The notes under the pieces were generated by a model. It did no database searches. It worked only from the letters and a program-made list of their open reading frames with translations, and had not been told where the DNA came from. From Begonia masoniana (taxonomy: Eukaryota > Streptophyta > Magnoliopsida > Cucurbitales > Begoniaceae), in assembly GCA_022432975.1 (NCBI GenBank), contig CM039514.1:7361519-7425518 (forward strand): DNA of 64,000 nucleotides. Reading direction: 5' to 3'. A program made the position numbers and the translations under genes. Numbering within the stretch: the stretch's first letter is position 1; each line of letters starts with the position of its first letter. This document shows positions 1-12,109 of the stretch, piece by piece.

Positions 1-3000
1 CCAGCAAATTGATTTGTCCTGTTGTGGTTGGCTAAGGCTGGATTGTGATTCATCCGGCCCTGACGTCGCGGTGGAAGCCTTCGGTTTGATTTCCGCCCCT
101 TTTTTTTTTTGGTTGAACTTTGTTCAGCCGGATTGTTTTTGTTTGACTTTTTTTAAACTTTAAACAGTTCAATGTCTAGCCTTCCTCCCGCTTCCGGCTG
201 AATCATTTCTTTGGATATCTGATTGTTAATCAACACTATTTTTACAATTTTGCTTGACCTGCCTTGCTCAAAGATTTTCCGCTGCAAGTTTTAAATTGGT
301 CCCCGAAATTTTTCTTAGTTTGTAACGGGTTTATGATAACAAACCGAGTTCCGCAAAACTCTGGGCGTACAGAGATGTAGAGAAAAATCAGAGTATTCTT
401 GAATAATGGCTCGGTAGGGTTTCAGATTAATTTTCAGCAAATTTCTTTTTTTCCCCCGGGGTTTGAAAGGCAATGTAAAGGACGACCACCATGGAAAGAG
501 ACTTCTTTCTTCTCTTTTATAATCTGTCTATAATCGGCTTCCATACTGGAATGTTTAACACCCTGCATTTTGGCCGTGTAAATAATCCCTTTGAATTTAT
601 TGTATGGATTTTTAAATTGCCATAATTACTAAACAATTCATTGTAAAACTTGTTGGATGCATTTAGTGTGTTGAAACCCTAACTAATGTGTAACTACCTA
701 ACACTAAGTTTAGAATGCCTGGAATGGTAAATTAGGGAAACTTAAGGGTTGGTGGAGATTGCCAATTGGTTTTAGTGACATCTGGCAACTTGTTGAAGAA
801 GCAATTTTCTTCCTCCTACGTGGAAAACCCTTCTTTTTTTTTTCACTTTCTCTGCTTCTTCTCTTCTTTTCCTCTGTTTTCCTCTCTCCGGGCGGTTGAA
901 ACCAAAGTTCCACCCTTGTTCTCCTGTATTCTTTTGTTTTCTTCCGTGAAGGGTAATTCCCCGTCGTAGTTACCAAGTTTTAACTAACTGTTTATTTTGT
1001 TTTTGAAAGTTTTAGGGTAATAACTGTATAAGCTGTTTTTAGTGTCACAACTACTGAACCGAGACGATCAAGAACTCACCTCTACAGCAAATGTTAGTTC
1101 TATCCGAGGGCCTTGGCCCTAAGGGCCCTACATCTCGGAGTACTAGGTTTTTCCTTCCTGTTTGGCTTGGTTTTTGGGTAAAGGGTTAGAGTTTAGTTCG
1201 GTGGTGTCTGTTCAGGTTTGTCCTTTTTGTTTTATCTTTCTTGTTCTCTGCTGTATCAACTGTAATCACTGTAAAATTCCATGCATACCGATTTTTTCCC
1301 TTGAAAGTGGCTGCAAAACTGTTTTCTGTACACGTTTTGGAAGTTAGCAAGATAAAAACTGACTTGGGGAAATGTATCGGTTTTAGTGTGGGACGGGGCG
1401 AACCTCTTTTTGTATAGTCTGCTGTACTACTGTTTTTGCCTATTAGTTGCAACCCTCTGCTTGTTCAGTTCCCCTAATAGCCCTACTTAACACCTGCCAC
1501 TGAATGTAAGTTGTTTTTCTGAACTGTCACCTGTAAATTCTTAAAACCGCATGCTGGGCAAGTTTGCATCACTGCTCCTTAAAAAAAAAAAAAAAAAAAC
1601 AAACAAATTATGTTGCTTTCTTATTGGAGTTTGTTTTTTAGACTCATCAGTTGAACTCCCTGCTGGAGGACTGAACCCAAAATGGAGGACTTCATGCCCT
1701 CGCTGATGACTAGGTGGCTGTGGCTTCCGAGCTCACTGGTGGGTTTTGGTTGCTACAATCGTACAAATTCTGACCGAGGTTTAAGTTTTCTGTAAGGCCT
1801 ATATCTGTAAGTTTTTTTGGAAGTCTTGGTTGTGGTTTGTACAATTCCTGTAAAAACCTTCTTTGAGAGCCTGAATTAACCATCTTTACCCAGAAGAGCT
1901 TTAAACAGAGACAAGCTGTGTAGAATTTGTAAAGAGAAATACGATTTTGTGTAGATCAACTACCTCCTGGTACAAGCTAATTGTGGTAGCGGGTGCCTCT
2001 AAGCCAGGTGCCAGCTACTCATTGCAACCATAATGGTCCCCGGCCGTATCCATGCCCTTGAGGACTGAGCTACCAGAAGTTTCCGATATGGATGATAGTT
2101 TTTGTCTGGGCTATCGGCCATACTCGCACTTACACACTACGGCCCCCTCTGCCGATTTCGTAAGCCCCATAAGACCAATTCAAAGGAGGTTGGCTGCATT
2201 ATGGTGGGCAAGGTCCCACTGGACCCTCTTCCCGATTTCAGTTTTATGCGGAAGATAAAGAATTTCCTGAAGTCAAAAAACAGATGTATGTTCCGAAAGA
2301 CAAGAGCTACTAGCACATCTTTGTCTTAAGCCCATTCTCTCTTTCTCTGGCTACTGAAGCACGAAGATGTATCAAGACTTGAACTTCCACTTTCTGTGGC
2401 CGAATATGAGAATGAAAGTGTCCAATATTGGGGAGTCTTGTATGATATGTCACAAGTCAAAGCCGAACACCACGACCGAGTGGAACGCTTCCACCCTCTC
2501 CCCGATCCCCGAATGAAAATGGGATAATCTTAACGATGGATTTTTGTTTGTTGGCCCTACCAAGAACAGCCAAGGGCATATTATCATTTGGGTCATAGTG
2601 GAACAGGTGACGAAGTCGGACCACTTTCTACCTGGAAGAGAGTACCATGGATCAGTATGCAGAGCTGTATATTAGCGAGATGATTAAACTGCATGGCCGT
2701 TTTCCTGTGTCGATCGTCTCAGACCGTGATACCCAGATTTCACTTCCAGTTTTTGGAACAGTTTTGCAGAACTCTTTGGGTACGAAGTTGAATTTCAGCA
2801 CGACATTTTCATCCACTGACTGACGGACAATCGGAGAGAACAATCCAAATACTGGAGGATATCTAAGGTCCGTGCGTGCTGGAATTTCTGCTCTTGGAGT
2901 AGATAATTGCCACTCCGTGAGTTTTTTTCGTACACCAATAGCATCAGGCTACCTTGGCACTGGCTTCCTTATGAAGCTCTCTTACGCAGAAAGTAAGATC

Positions 3001-4475
3001 TCATGGGTTGGGATTGAGGTCGGAAACCAAGTTATCGGCCCTTAGATTTACAGCAGATGTCCCCCGGAGTGAGTAAATGCTATCAAACAACGCATAAAGA
3101 ATGGCTCAAAGAGTCCGACAAAAGTTCTTGCAGACCATAGACGAAGAGACTTTGGAGTTTGACCGAAGTGATGACAGTATTCTTGAGAGGGTGGGTCACC
3201 CTTCAAAGGCGTAATGAGATTCTTAATAAGGAAGCTCACACCACGTTTTTCATTGGCCCATTTCCCATTTTGAATCGTGGTGGGAACATGGCTTATAGCC
3301 TGCAGCTGCCCCGCGTCTATGGATGGAGTTCACAATGTCTTTCCATGTTTTTTTTCGATGCTGAGAAAAGTGTACGAGCTCCAACTCCCTCGTAAAATGT
3401 GTCTGTGATATCATGCCGACCCTCTGACCTATCAGAAAGGCCTATACAGATATGGATAGGTCACTTAAAGTTTTACGCAATCGTGTGGTCCCATTGGTGA
3501 AAGTTTTGTGGTGCACATCTAATGTGGAATATCTCGTGGAAAAGACAAGAGGAATGTGAGGGCCCAATATCCAGACTCTTTGCTTAGCAAATGTTGGGAC
3601 AAAATTTCTGTTAAGGTGGGTGGAATGTAACACCCGGCATTTTGGCACGTGTAATAACTGTTGAATTATTCTATGGATTTAAATGCCATAAATCGATACA
3701 CAATTTCATTGTAAAAGGTTTGGAGCATTTAGTGTTGGGGAGAACCTAACTAAATGTGTAACTAACTAAACACTATTTAGGAATTGCATTGAGGTACATA
3801 GGGAGAAATTAAGGTTGGTGGGAAGATTGCCATGGTTTGAGTTAGAAAAACATCTGGCAACTTTTGAAGAAGCTACGTTTCTTCCTCCTACGTGAACCCC
3901 TTAGTTCACTTCTCTGCTTCTTCTCTTCTTTCTCGTTTTCTCTCTTCCTGGCGGTTGAAAAAGTTCCACCTTTGTTTCTCCTGTATTCTTTTGTTTTTCT
4001 TCCGTGAAGTAATTCCCGTCGATAGTTAACAAGTTTACTATACTTTATTGGTTTTGAGAAATTTGGGTTCAATAACTGATAGCATGTTTTAGTTCACAAC
4101 TACTGCCGAGGCGATCAAGCACCTCAACTCTACAGCAAACATGTAATTCATATCCGTAGGCTGGCCCCTTAAGTCCATACATCTCGGAGTGTACTAGGTT
4201 TTACATTTTGTTGGCTGGTTTCGTGTAGAAGGTTAAGTTAAGTTTCTGTGGTTTCTGTTCAGGTTTCTGTTGTTTTATCTTCTTGTTCTCTGCTGTATCA
4301 CTGTAAGCACTGTAAATGTCCATGCAAACACGATTTTCTGAAGTTCATGCAAAACTGTTTTCTGTACTGGTTTTTAAATTAAGCAAGATAAAAGCTGACT
4401 GAAATTATCGTTAGTGTGGACGGGACGACCCGCGTTTCTGTATATCTTTTGTGCCTTTTATGTGCCTATTTTGTC
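1..4475 (-). repeat. Inverted, error-rich copy of 5665-10001
   Basis: Read on the minus strand, this block follows 5665-10001 from end to end. Position 1 matches about 10001 and position 4475 matches about 5665. It reproduces the same private junctions: the family A LTR edge (371/372, like 9643), the gypsy LTR/Sirevirus edge (551/552, like 9503), the RNase H/LTR deletion junction (about 1866, like 8268) and the pol/3' LTR edge (3625/3626, like 6536). It differs by very frequent single-base insertions and deletions, lengthened homopolymers (T10 near 105, A18 near 1581) and a net gain of about 140 bases. Sharing one private deletion junction means this is a copy of the same locus, not an independent insertion. 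The error pattern suggests uncorrected long-read sequence next to a gap. An old true inverted duplication is the alternative. Confidence 0.85.
1866..3625 (+). pseudogene. Frameshifted gypsy pol (RNase H end to integrase), copy of 6537-8268
   Basis: This is the plus-strand equivalent of the pol remnant at 6537-8268, but no frame stays open for more than about 80 codons. Recognisable pieces include the integrase start near 2369 and the stretch coding for the [10 protein letters not shown] region near 2800-2850, split across frames. Breaks are single-base indels spread evenly, unlike the intact frame in the other copy. It should not be counted as a separate gene if the whole arm is an assembly artefact. 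Confidence 0.7.
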
Positions 4476-4590
4476 TACCGAGACGGTTGACATCGGGGGG
4501 GGGGGGGGGCGAGTGATTGTGATGACCCAAATTATACGTATGAGCACGATGTGGGGAAAACCTCGGGATAAAGCCAAGCTGTAGGCAAAT
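4476..4590. other. Unassigned gap-edge sequence
   Basis: About 115 bases between the end of the inverted copy and the N run. It holds a G13 homopolymer near 4495 and matches nothing else noticed in the window. No gene is seen. Its position at a gap edge makes it unreliable. Confidence 0.5.
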
Positions 4591-4690
4591 NNNNNNNNNN
4601 NNNNNNNNNNNNNNNNNNNNNNNNNNNNNNNNNNNNNNNNNNNNNNNNNNNNNNNNNNNNNNNNNNNNNNNNNNNNNNNNNNNNNNNNNN
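4591..4690. other. Assembly gap (100 Ns)
   Basis: Exactly 100 N characters, the conventional scaffold gap of unknown size. It lies at the centre of the inverted repeat. The outer end of the gypsy 3' LTR and the missing first part of the Sirevirus 5' LTR would be expected here. Confidence 0.99.
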
Positions 4691-6536
4691 TTTGTTTCCG
4701 CCCTGTTTCTTGCTCGTTTTTTGGCCGTGAGGGAAAGAGCGCGATTGAGCGTCGGTTTTCCGCCACTTTTGGCCGTTTCTTAGCGGCAAATGGCCGAGCA
4801 TAACGCCGCTATGGTTGCCGAGATTAGTGTGCTCAATTTGAGCCCAATTGAACTGGGCGGTGGAGGTGGATGACGTCACCGGTGGATATACACTTAAACA
4901 ACAGTGGACGTGATCGGATGATATAGACTAAAAGGGGCAGAGTTTGACAAATTTAACAGAAAGACATACGGGCAGAGAGCATCAAAATAGAAGGCATAAG
5001 GGTTTTCAAACCTTCAAAACCCGATTCAAACAAGATTTTTGAAACACACTTAGCAGATGATAGATTTCAACTGACAGATTTAAGAAAGACAGACTGCATG
5101 GATAGTTCTAGAATTCGAGACCATCCATGCAAACCTTAAAACAAGAAAATATTCTAAAACATTTCAGAACATTCAGGACATGAGTTCAACTGTCAAATAC
5201 AGTGATTTCCAAAGCTGAGACATCAGAACTTGTACATTGTTCTAAAAGTAAAACCTCTGAATCAGTATAGAACCTAACATGCAATTGCAGAATCTACCAA
5301 AAGAAGAGTTTTTACAGAATTTTACAACACAACCAGAACTTCCAGAAAACTTTACAGATATAGACATTACAGAAAACTTAAACCTCGGGTCAGAATTTGT
5401 CCGACTGCAGCAACCAAAACCCCCTATGAGCTCGAGCCACCAGCCACCTAGTCATCAGACTGAGGCACGAAGTCCTCATTTTCGGGTTCAATACCTACAT
5501 CAGGGAGTTCACCTATGAGTCTAAAACTCAGTAAGAACATAATAAGATGCAGTGATGCAAAATGCCATGCATGCGGTTTTCAGAATACAGTGACAGTTCA
5601 GAACATTACATTTCAGTGGCAGAGGGGTATAAGTGGGGCTTATAGGGGAACTGACAAGCAGAGAGTGCACTATAGGCACATACAGTAGTACAGTATATAT
5701 ACAGAAACAGAGGGTCAGTCCCCGTCCCACACTTAACCGATACATTTCAGTCAGATTTTATCTTGCTTAATTTAAAAACCATGTACAGAAAACAGTTTTG
5801 CATGAACTTTCAGAAAATCGTGTTTGCATGGACATTTACAGTGCTTACAGTTGATACAGCAGAGAACAAGAAGATAAAACAACAGAAACCTGAACAGAAA
5901 CCACAGAACTTAACTCTAACCCTTCTACCCGAAACCAGCCAACAAAATGTAAAACCTAGTACCTCCGAGATGTAGGGCCTTAAGGGCCAGCCTACGGATA
6001 TGAACTTACCTGTTTGCTGTAGAGTTGATGTTCTTGATCGCCTCGGTTTCAGTAGTGTGTGAACCTAAAACATGCTTATACAGTTATTAACCCTAAACTT
6101 CTCAAAACCAATAAACAGTATAGTTAAACTTGTTAACTATCGACGGGAATTACCTTCACGGAAGAAAACAAAAGAATACAGGAGAAACAAAGTGTGGAAC
6201 TTTGTTTCAACCGCCAGGAAGAGAGAAAACAGAGAAAGAAGAGAAGAAGCAGAGAAGTGAACTAAGGGTTTCACGTAGGAGGAAGAACTTAGCTTCTTCA
6301 ACAAGTTGCCAGATGTCACTCAACCATTGGCAATCTCCCACCAACCTTAATTTCTCCCTAATTTACCCTTCCATGCATTCTAAACTTAGTGTTTAGTTAG
6401 TTACACATTAGTTAGGTTCTCCCCACACTAAATGCTCCAACATTTTACAATGAAATTGTTATCGTATTTATGGCAATTTAAATCCATAGAATAATTCAAC
6501 AGATTATTACACTGCCAAAATGCCGGGTGTTACATT
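4691..6536 (-). mobile_element. 3' LTR (family B) of gypsy element, outer end lost in gap
   Basis: On the minus strand the LTR starts TGTAACACCCGGC at 6536 and runs left into the gap, so at least 1.8 kb of an LTR that reaches about 3.06 kb in the complete copy at 50966 is present. 5298-6536 is nearly identical to 8269-9503, the 5' LTR of the same element, so insertion was recent. Sense-strand landmarks are a splice-donor-like AGGTAAGT near 6011, a GGCC/GGCC palindrome around a TTAA core near 5980, and the CCTACA arms at 5494-5507 and 5963-5976. Confidence 0.85.
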
Positions 6537-8268
6537 CCACCCACCTTAACAGAAATTTTGTCCCCAAAATTTGCCTAAGCAAAGAGGTCTGGATATTGGG
6601 CCCTAACATCCTCTTGTCTTTTCCACGTGGCTTCTTCCACATTATGATTGCACCACAAAACTTTCACCAATGGGACCACACGATTGCGTAACACTTAAGT
6701 GACATATCCAATATCTGTATAGGCCTTTCTTCATAGGTCAGCGTCGGCATGATATCAAAGTCCACCTATTTTACGATCTGAGTTGGATCTCGTACACATT
6801 TTCTCAGCATCGAAACATGGAAGACATTGTGAACTCCATCCATAGACGCTGGCAGCTGCAGTCTATAAGCCATGTTTCCCACACGATTCAAAATGGAAAA
6901 TGGGCCAATGAACCGTGGGCTGAGCTTTCCTTTCTTACCGAATCTCATTACGCCCTTGAAAGGTGACACCTTCAAGAATACTTCATCACCTTCGGCAAAC
7001 TCCAAGTCTCTTCTTCTATGGTCTGCATAACTTTTCTGTCGACTCTGAGCAATCTTTATTCGTTGTTTGATAGCAGTTATCACCTCGGACATCTGCTGTA
7101 ATATCTCAGGGCCGATAAACTTGGTTTCTCCGACCTCATCCCAACACAATGGAGATCTACACTTTCTGCCGTAGAGAGCTTCATAAGGAGCCATGCCAAT
7201 TGTAGCCTGATAGCTATTGTTGTACGAAAACTCCACGAGTGGCAAATATCTACTCCAAGGAGCATGAAATTCCAGCACGCACGACCTTAGCATATCCTCC
7301 AGTATTTGGATTGTTCTCTCAGATTGTCCGTCAGTCTGTGGATGAAATGTCGTGCTGAAATTCAACTTCGTACCCAAAGAGTTCTGCAAACTTTTCCAAA
7401 ACCTGGAAGTGAATCTGGGATCACGGTCTGAGACGATCGACACAGGAACGCCATGCAGTTTAATAATCTCGCTAATATACAGCTCTGCATACTGATCCAT
7501 GGAGTACGTCGTCTTCACAGGTAGAAAGTGGGCCGACTTCGTCAATCTGTCCACTATGACCCAAATGCTATTATGGCCCTTGGCTGTTCTTGGTAGGCCA
7601 ACAACAAAATCCATCGTTATATTCTCCCATTTCCATTCGGGGATCGGGAGAGGTTGAAGCGTTCCACTCGGTCGTTGATGTTCAGCTTTGACTTGTTGAC
7701 ATATCATACAAGACTCCACATATTTGGCCACTTCATTCTTCATATTCGGCCACCAGAAGTGAAGTTTCAAGTCTTGATACATCTTCGTGCTTCAAGTATG
7801 CACAGAGAAAGAAGATGAATGGGCTTCCGACAAGATGTGCTTCCGTAGCTCTTCGTCTTTCGGAACATACCATCTGTTTTTGAACTTCAGAATTCCATCT
7901 TCCGAATAACTGAAATCGGAAGAGGCCATTGGTACCTTGCCCACCATATCAGCCATCTCCTTTGAATTGGTCTTCTGGGCTTCCTAAATTCGGTCCAGGA
8001 CGGAGGGCCGTAGTGTTAAGTCTGCTAGTATGGCCGATAGCCCAGAAACTATCTCCATATCGAACTTCTGTATCTCCGTCCTCAAAGGCATTGATACGGC
8101 CGACATTACTGGTTGCATAGTAGCTGGCATCCTGCTTAGCGCATCAGCTACCACATTAGCTTTACCAGGATGGTATTTGATCTCAACATCGTAGTCTTTT
8201 ACAAATTCTAACCACCGTCTTTGTCTCATGTTTAGCTCTTTCTGGGTAAAGATGTACTTCAGGCTCTA
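6537..8268 (-). pseudogene. Ty3/gypsy pol remnant: RNase H C-terminus, integrase, C-terminal tail
   Basis: Order on the minus strand: the end of RNase H (8268-7984; [15 protein letters not shown] is the usual gypsy RNase H tail), a linker, an HHCC zinc-binding region (H..H upstream, then CMICQQVK), and an integrase core open over 7782-6766 (338 residues). The catalytic D, D and E fall in TMDFVVGLP, VSDRDPRF and [10 protein letters not shown]. The frame then passes a stop just after 6766, and a further frameshift precedes a tail with NVEEATWKRQEDV, as in Del/Tekay-type chromoviruses. Stops also lie near 7984 and 7790. Gag, protease, reverse transcriptase and most of RNase H are missing through a deletion that joins the RNase H end to LTR sequence. 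The element cannot move on its own. LTR starts on both sides fix its orientation. Confidence 0.9.
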
Positions 8269-9503
8269 AAAGAAGAGTTTTTACAGAATTTTACAACACA
8301 ACCAGAACTTCCAAAAAACTTTACAGATATAGACATTACAGAAAACTTAAACCTCGGGTCAGAATTTGTCCGATTGTAGCAACCAAAACCCCCCATGAGC
8401 TCGAGCCACCAGCCACCTAGTCATCAGACTGAGGCATGAAGTCCTCATTTTCGGGTTCAGTACCTACATCAGGGAGTTCACCTATGAGTCTAAAACTCAA
8501 TAAGAACATAATAAGATGCAGTGATGCAAAATGCCATGCATGCGGTTTTCAGAATACAGTGACAGTTCAGAACACTACATTTCAGTGGCAAAGGGGTATA
8601 AGTAGGGCTTATAGGGGAACTGACAAGCAGAGGGTGCACTATAGGCACATACAGTAGTACAGTATATATACAGAAACAGAGGGTCAGTCCCCGTCCCACA
8701 CTTAACCGATACATTTCAGTCAGTTTTTATCTTGCTTAACTTCAAAACCGTGTACAGAAAACAGTTTTGCATAAACTTTCAGAAAATCGTGTATGCATGG
8801 ACATTTACAGTGCTTACAGTTGATACAGCAGAGAACAAGAAGATAAAACAACAGAAACCTGAACAGAAACCACAGAACTTAACTCTAACCCTTCTACCCA
8901 AAACCAGCCAACAGAATGTAAAACCTAGTACCTCCGAGATGTAGGGCCTTAAGGGCCAGCCTACGGATATGAACTCACCTATTTGCTGTAGAGTTGATGT
9001 TCTTGATCGTCTCGGTTTCAGTAGTTTGTGAACCTAAAACATGCTTATACAGTTATTAACCCTAAACTTCTCAAAACCAATAAACAGTATAGTTAAACTT
9101 GTTAACTATCGACGGGAATTACCTTCACGGAAGAAAACAAAAGAATACAGGAGAAACAAAGTGTGGAACTTTGTTTCAACCGCCAGGAAGAGAGAAAACA
9201 GAGAAAGAAGAGAAGAAGCAGAGAAGTGAACTAAGGGTTTCACGTAGGAGGAAGAACTTAGCTTCTTCAACAAGTTGCCAGATGTCACTCAACCATTGGC
9301 AATCTCCCACCAACCTTAATTTCTCCCTAATTTACCCTTCCATGCATTCTAAACTTAGTGTTTAGTTAGTTACACATTAGTTAGGTTCTCCCCACACTAA
9401 ATGCTCCAACATTTTACAATGAAATTGTTATCGTATTTATGGCAATTTAAATCCATACAATAATTCAACAGATTATTACACGGCCAAAATGCCGGGTGTT
9501 ACA
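8269..9503 (-). mobile_element. 5' LTR (family B) of the same gypsy element, truncated inside
   Basis: On the minus strand it starts TGTAACACCCGGC at 9503, immediately after the host Sirevirus LTR sequence. It matches 5298-6536 almost base for base and stops abruptly at 8269, where RNase H coding sequence begins, so the rest of this LTR and the primer site were deleted. The target duplication would be CATTC (9504-9508), but the other side is lost in the gap. Confidence 0.85.
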
Positions 9504-12065
9504 CATTCAAGTATTGAAGCCGATTATAGACAGAGTATAAAAGAGAAGAAAGAAGCTCGGAAAAAGAACTTTTGCTGAAATTAATCTTGAAACCCTAACG
9601 AGCCATATTCAAGCAATACTCTGTATTTTTTCTCTACATCTCTGTAACGCCCAGAGTTTTTCCGAACTCGGTTTGTTACTCATAAACCCTTACATAACTA
9701 AGAAAATTTCGGACCAAATTTAAAACTTGCAGCGGAAAATCTTTGAGCAAAGCATGGTCAAGCAAAATTGTAAAATAGTGTTTGATTAATCAATCAGAAT
9801 ATTAAAGAAATGATTCAGCCGGAAGGGATGAAGGCTTAGACATGAAATGTTTAAAGTTTAAAAAAAGTCAAACACAACATCCGCTGAACAAAGTCAACAA
9901 AAAAGGGGCGGAAATCAACCGAAGGCTTCCACCGATGACGTCAGCCGGATGAATCACTCATCCAGCCTCTGCCAACCACAACATGACAAATCATTTGCTG
10001 GCGTCTTCCGGTTAAACAAACTACATACACCGGTCACAAAAGGACAAGACTTCTACTACATCATCCGATTGGTTTAATACACGACATCCACAAGTCACTA
10101 AACGACAAAACTTCTACTACATCATCCAATTGGTTTAATACACGACATCCACCGGTCACTAAACGACAAAACTTCTACTACATCATCCGATTGACCAAAA
10201 ACACACATTTCCTACACACATCATCCGATGACGTCAGCCGGATGATTCAATCCGCTAACATCAATCGGTGAACAAAACACACAACATCCACCGGTGAATT
10301 TCATTCACCGATGGTTGAACTTACAAATTTTACCCAAAACATTCAAAACCACCTGACCCTAAGTAACTTCAGAAATTCAACAAATAACCATTTGAAACCA
10401 ATATATAAAAAATATATTCTTATCCAGTAAAATCTCAAAGCTTGCAATTTGTAACAAAACCAAATCAAATTTTTCATAGCGGAAGGAACTCAAATATTCT
10501 AATCCCTCAACCATTACAACTACCAAATGTTAAACCGCCCCATCAAATACCAAACTATGGCATGAACATGCTTCAGCAACTTCACCTATTCCTTAGCAAT
10601 TTCAGAAAAATTCATCAGTAGTTACCTTATCACCTATCACAAAACTCATCTATTAGCCTAATGCTAAGCAAGTAAGGCAATAATGAAATGAGATACTAAA
10701 ACATAAATCCTAATCATGCAGTTTCTACTTTCACGTCTCAGTTGCAATTTCGTTCATTCACTGATATGATCTCTCGGTTCCATTGGGAAGTGGATCAATT
10801 TTTCCAAAGTCATACATCATCTTCTCGATTAAGGGGCGGATTAGTTTCCTTAAGAGCTGATCTGATCCCTCCATTCCATTGGGAGTGGGATCGGTTCTCC
10901 CAAAATAATAAATCCTCTACTCGATTAAAGGGCGGATTAGTTCCCTTAATAGCTAATATGTTTCCACCTGTTCATACCTTGCCATAACATTACATATGAA
11001 AATCATTTTTGTATTTCTTCGAAAACATGATGCATGACATACAGGAAACACACAAACATGCATAAACCTACTGTTTTGTAATGTAGGCCTGAAGGCACAC
11101 ACAATACTTCACTTACCTAGTTTTTCCCCGATAGATTCCTGGTTAAAAGCTACCTCGAGAGTTGGCTCACCTAAAACATAAGCACAACATTACTTAACTT
11201 CATTCTAAACCATTCAGAAATTTTAGGGGAAACTAGTTGGAAGCTCGGTTCCTCGAGCATTCCCGATTCATCACCAAAACTTGAACTCAGCTCACACACG
11301 CAGCATACCTAGAACACTCATTCTACCAGAAGCAAATCACCAAATGTATAACCTACATTTATCCTAAACTATCAGCAGAAAGGGCTCAAAGAAGAACTCA
11401 CCTACGCTGATGAAGAATCGGGCAAGAAAATCGCCGAGAGAGAGTCTGTTGAGCGAGCCGAATAACAAACAAGGAAATGAAACAGTGGCGGCTAAAACCC
11501 TTAGCTAGCCGCTTTTAATACTAACCTTTGCAAAATTACACATTTGCCCTTGACCAACCAACTTTAACCTAATTGATCAACCAATTAAATTCACTTAGTT
11601 CTATAAAAATAAACTTCAAAAGTGCAGCTATAAGAATATCAAGTTAGACAATTACCGAATGCTACAATCTCTCTACTCTAAAACTTGAGATTTGATTTTT
11701 GAGAGAGTGTAGCGTGTGCTGAAAAAATTACATCCTACTGTAAAAGTGTAAAGGCTGTGGATTGTCGCCCGTGAACAGCAATCCAGTTGTTGTAAAGGCA
11801 GTAGATCGACGCCCGGAAAGTTTGATCTGGTTTTCTCATGAGGAGAAGGAAAGAATCTTCAAGGGGGAGCCTTGAAGCGTGGACGTAGGCAAGCTTAGCC
11901 GAACCACGTTAAATACTGTGGTGTCAATTTCTCTCTCTCTCATTTTTATTGTTTGATTATTTGCTGTTTTCTTATCAGTTGAACATAAGAAAGAAATTGA
12001 TTAAATTAACTAATTAAGTTTAAAAAGTTTAATTCACTCCCCTCTTAGACAAATACGATCATACA
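9504..12065 (+). mobile_element. 5' LTR of Sirevirus-like Ty1/copia element, interrupted
   Basis: 9504-9642 plus 11672-12065 match the last part of the 3' LTR at 34131-35563, from TTCAAGTATTGAAGC to a terminal CGATCNTACA, with few differences. The first 0.9 kb of the LTR is absent because the family B gypsy element inserted here and the assembly breaks on its far side. 9643-11666 is a nested solo LTR. TATA-like TATAAAAGAG lies near 9536, and a pyrimidine-rich stretch precedes the 3' end. Confidence 0.9.
9643..11666 (-). mobile_element. Solo LTR, family A copy 1 (TSD ATCTC)
   Basis: The unit runs from TGTAACGCCC to GCTACA on the plus strand and is flanked by ATCTC at 9638-9642 and 11667-11671. 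The uninterrupted 3' LTR of the host element has a single ATCTC here, which proves the insertion. There is no coding sequence, primer site or polypurine tract, so it is a solo LTR or an LTR-only element. Sense is the minus strand, taken from copy 6, which lies the other way round. The CCTACATCAC arms are partly decayed here (10633-10645 and 11073-11087), and the small hairpin has loop TTCA instead of TTCG. Confidence 0.92.
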
Positions 12066-12067
12066 AT

Positions 12068-12079
12068 TGGTATCAGAGA
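12068..12079 (+). other. Primer binding site of the Sirevirus-like element
   Basis: TGGTATCAGAGA starts two bases after the 5' LTR end. It is the standard plant retrotransposon complement of the 3' end of initiator Met-tRNA, so this is where minus-strand DNA synthesis would start. It confirms the LTR boundary and plus-strand orientation. Confidence 0.92.
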
Positions 12080-12109
12080 TGGTTAAATATTGTCTAAGAT
12101 ACTATTACA

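Noticed and set aside
6130..6396. Identical 88-aa ORFs at 6130 and 9099
   Set aside because: Identical because they lie in the two LTRs of one element, on the antisense strand.
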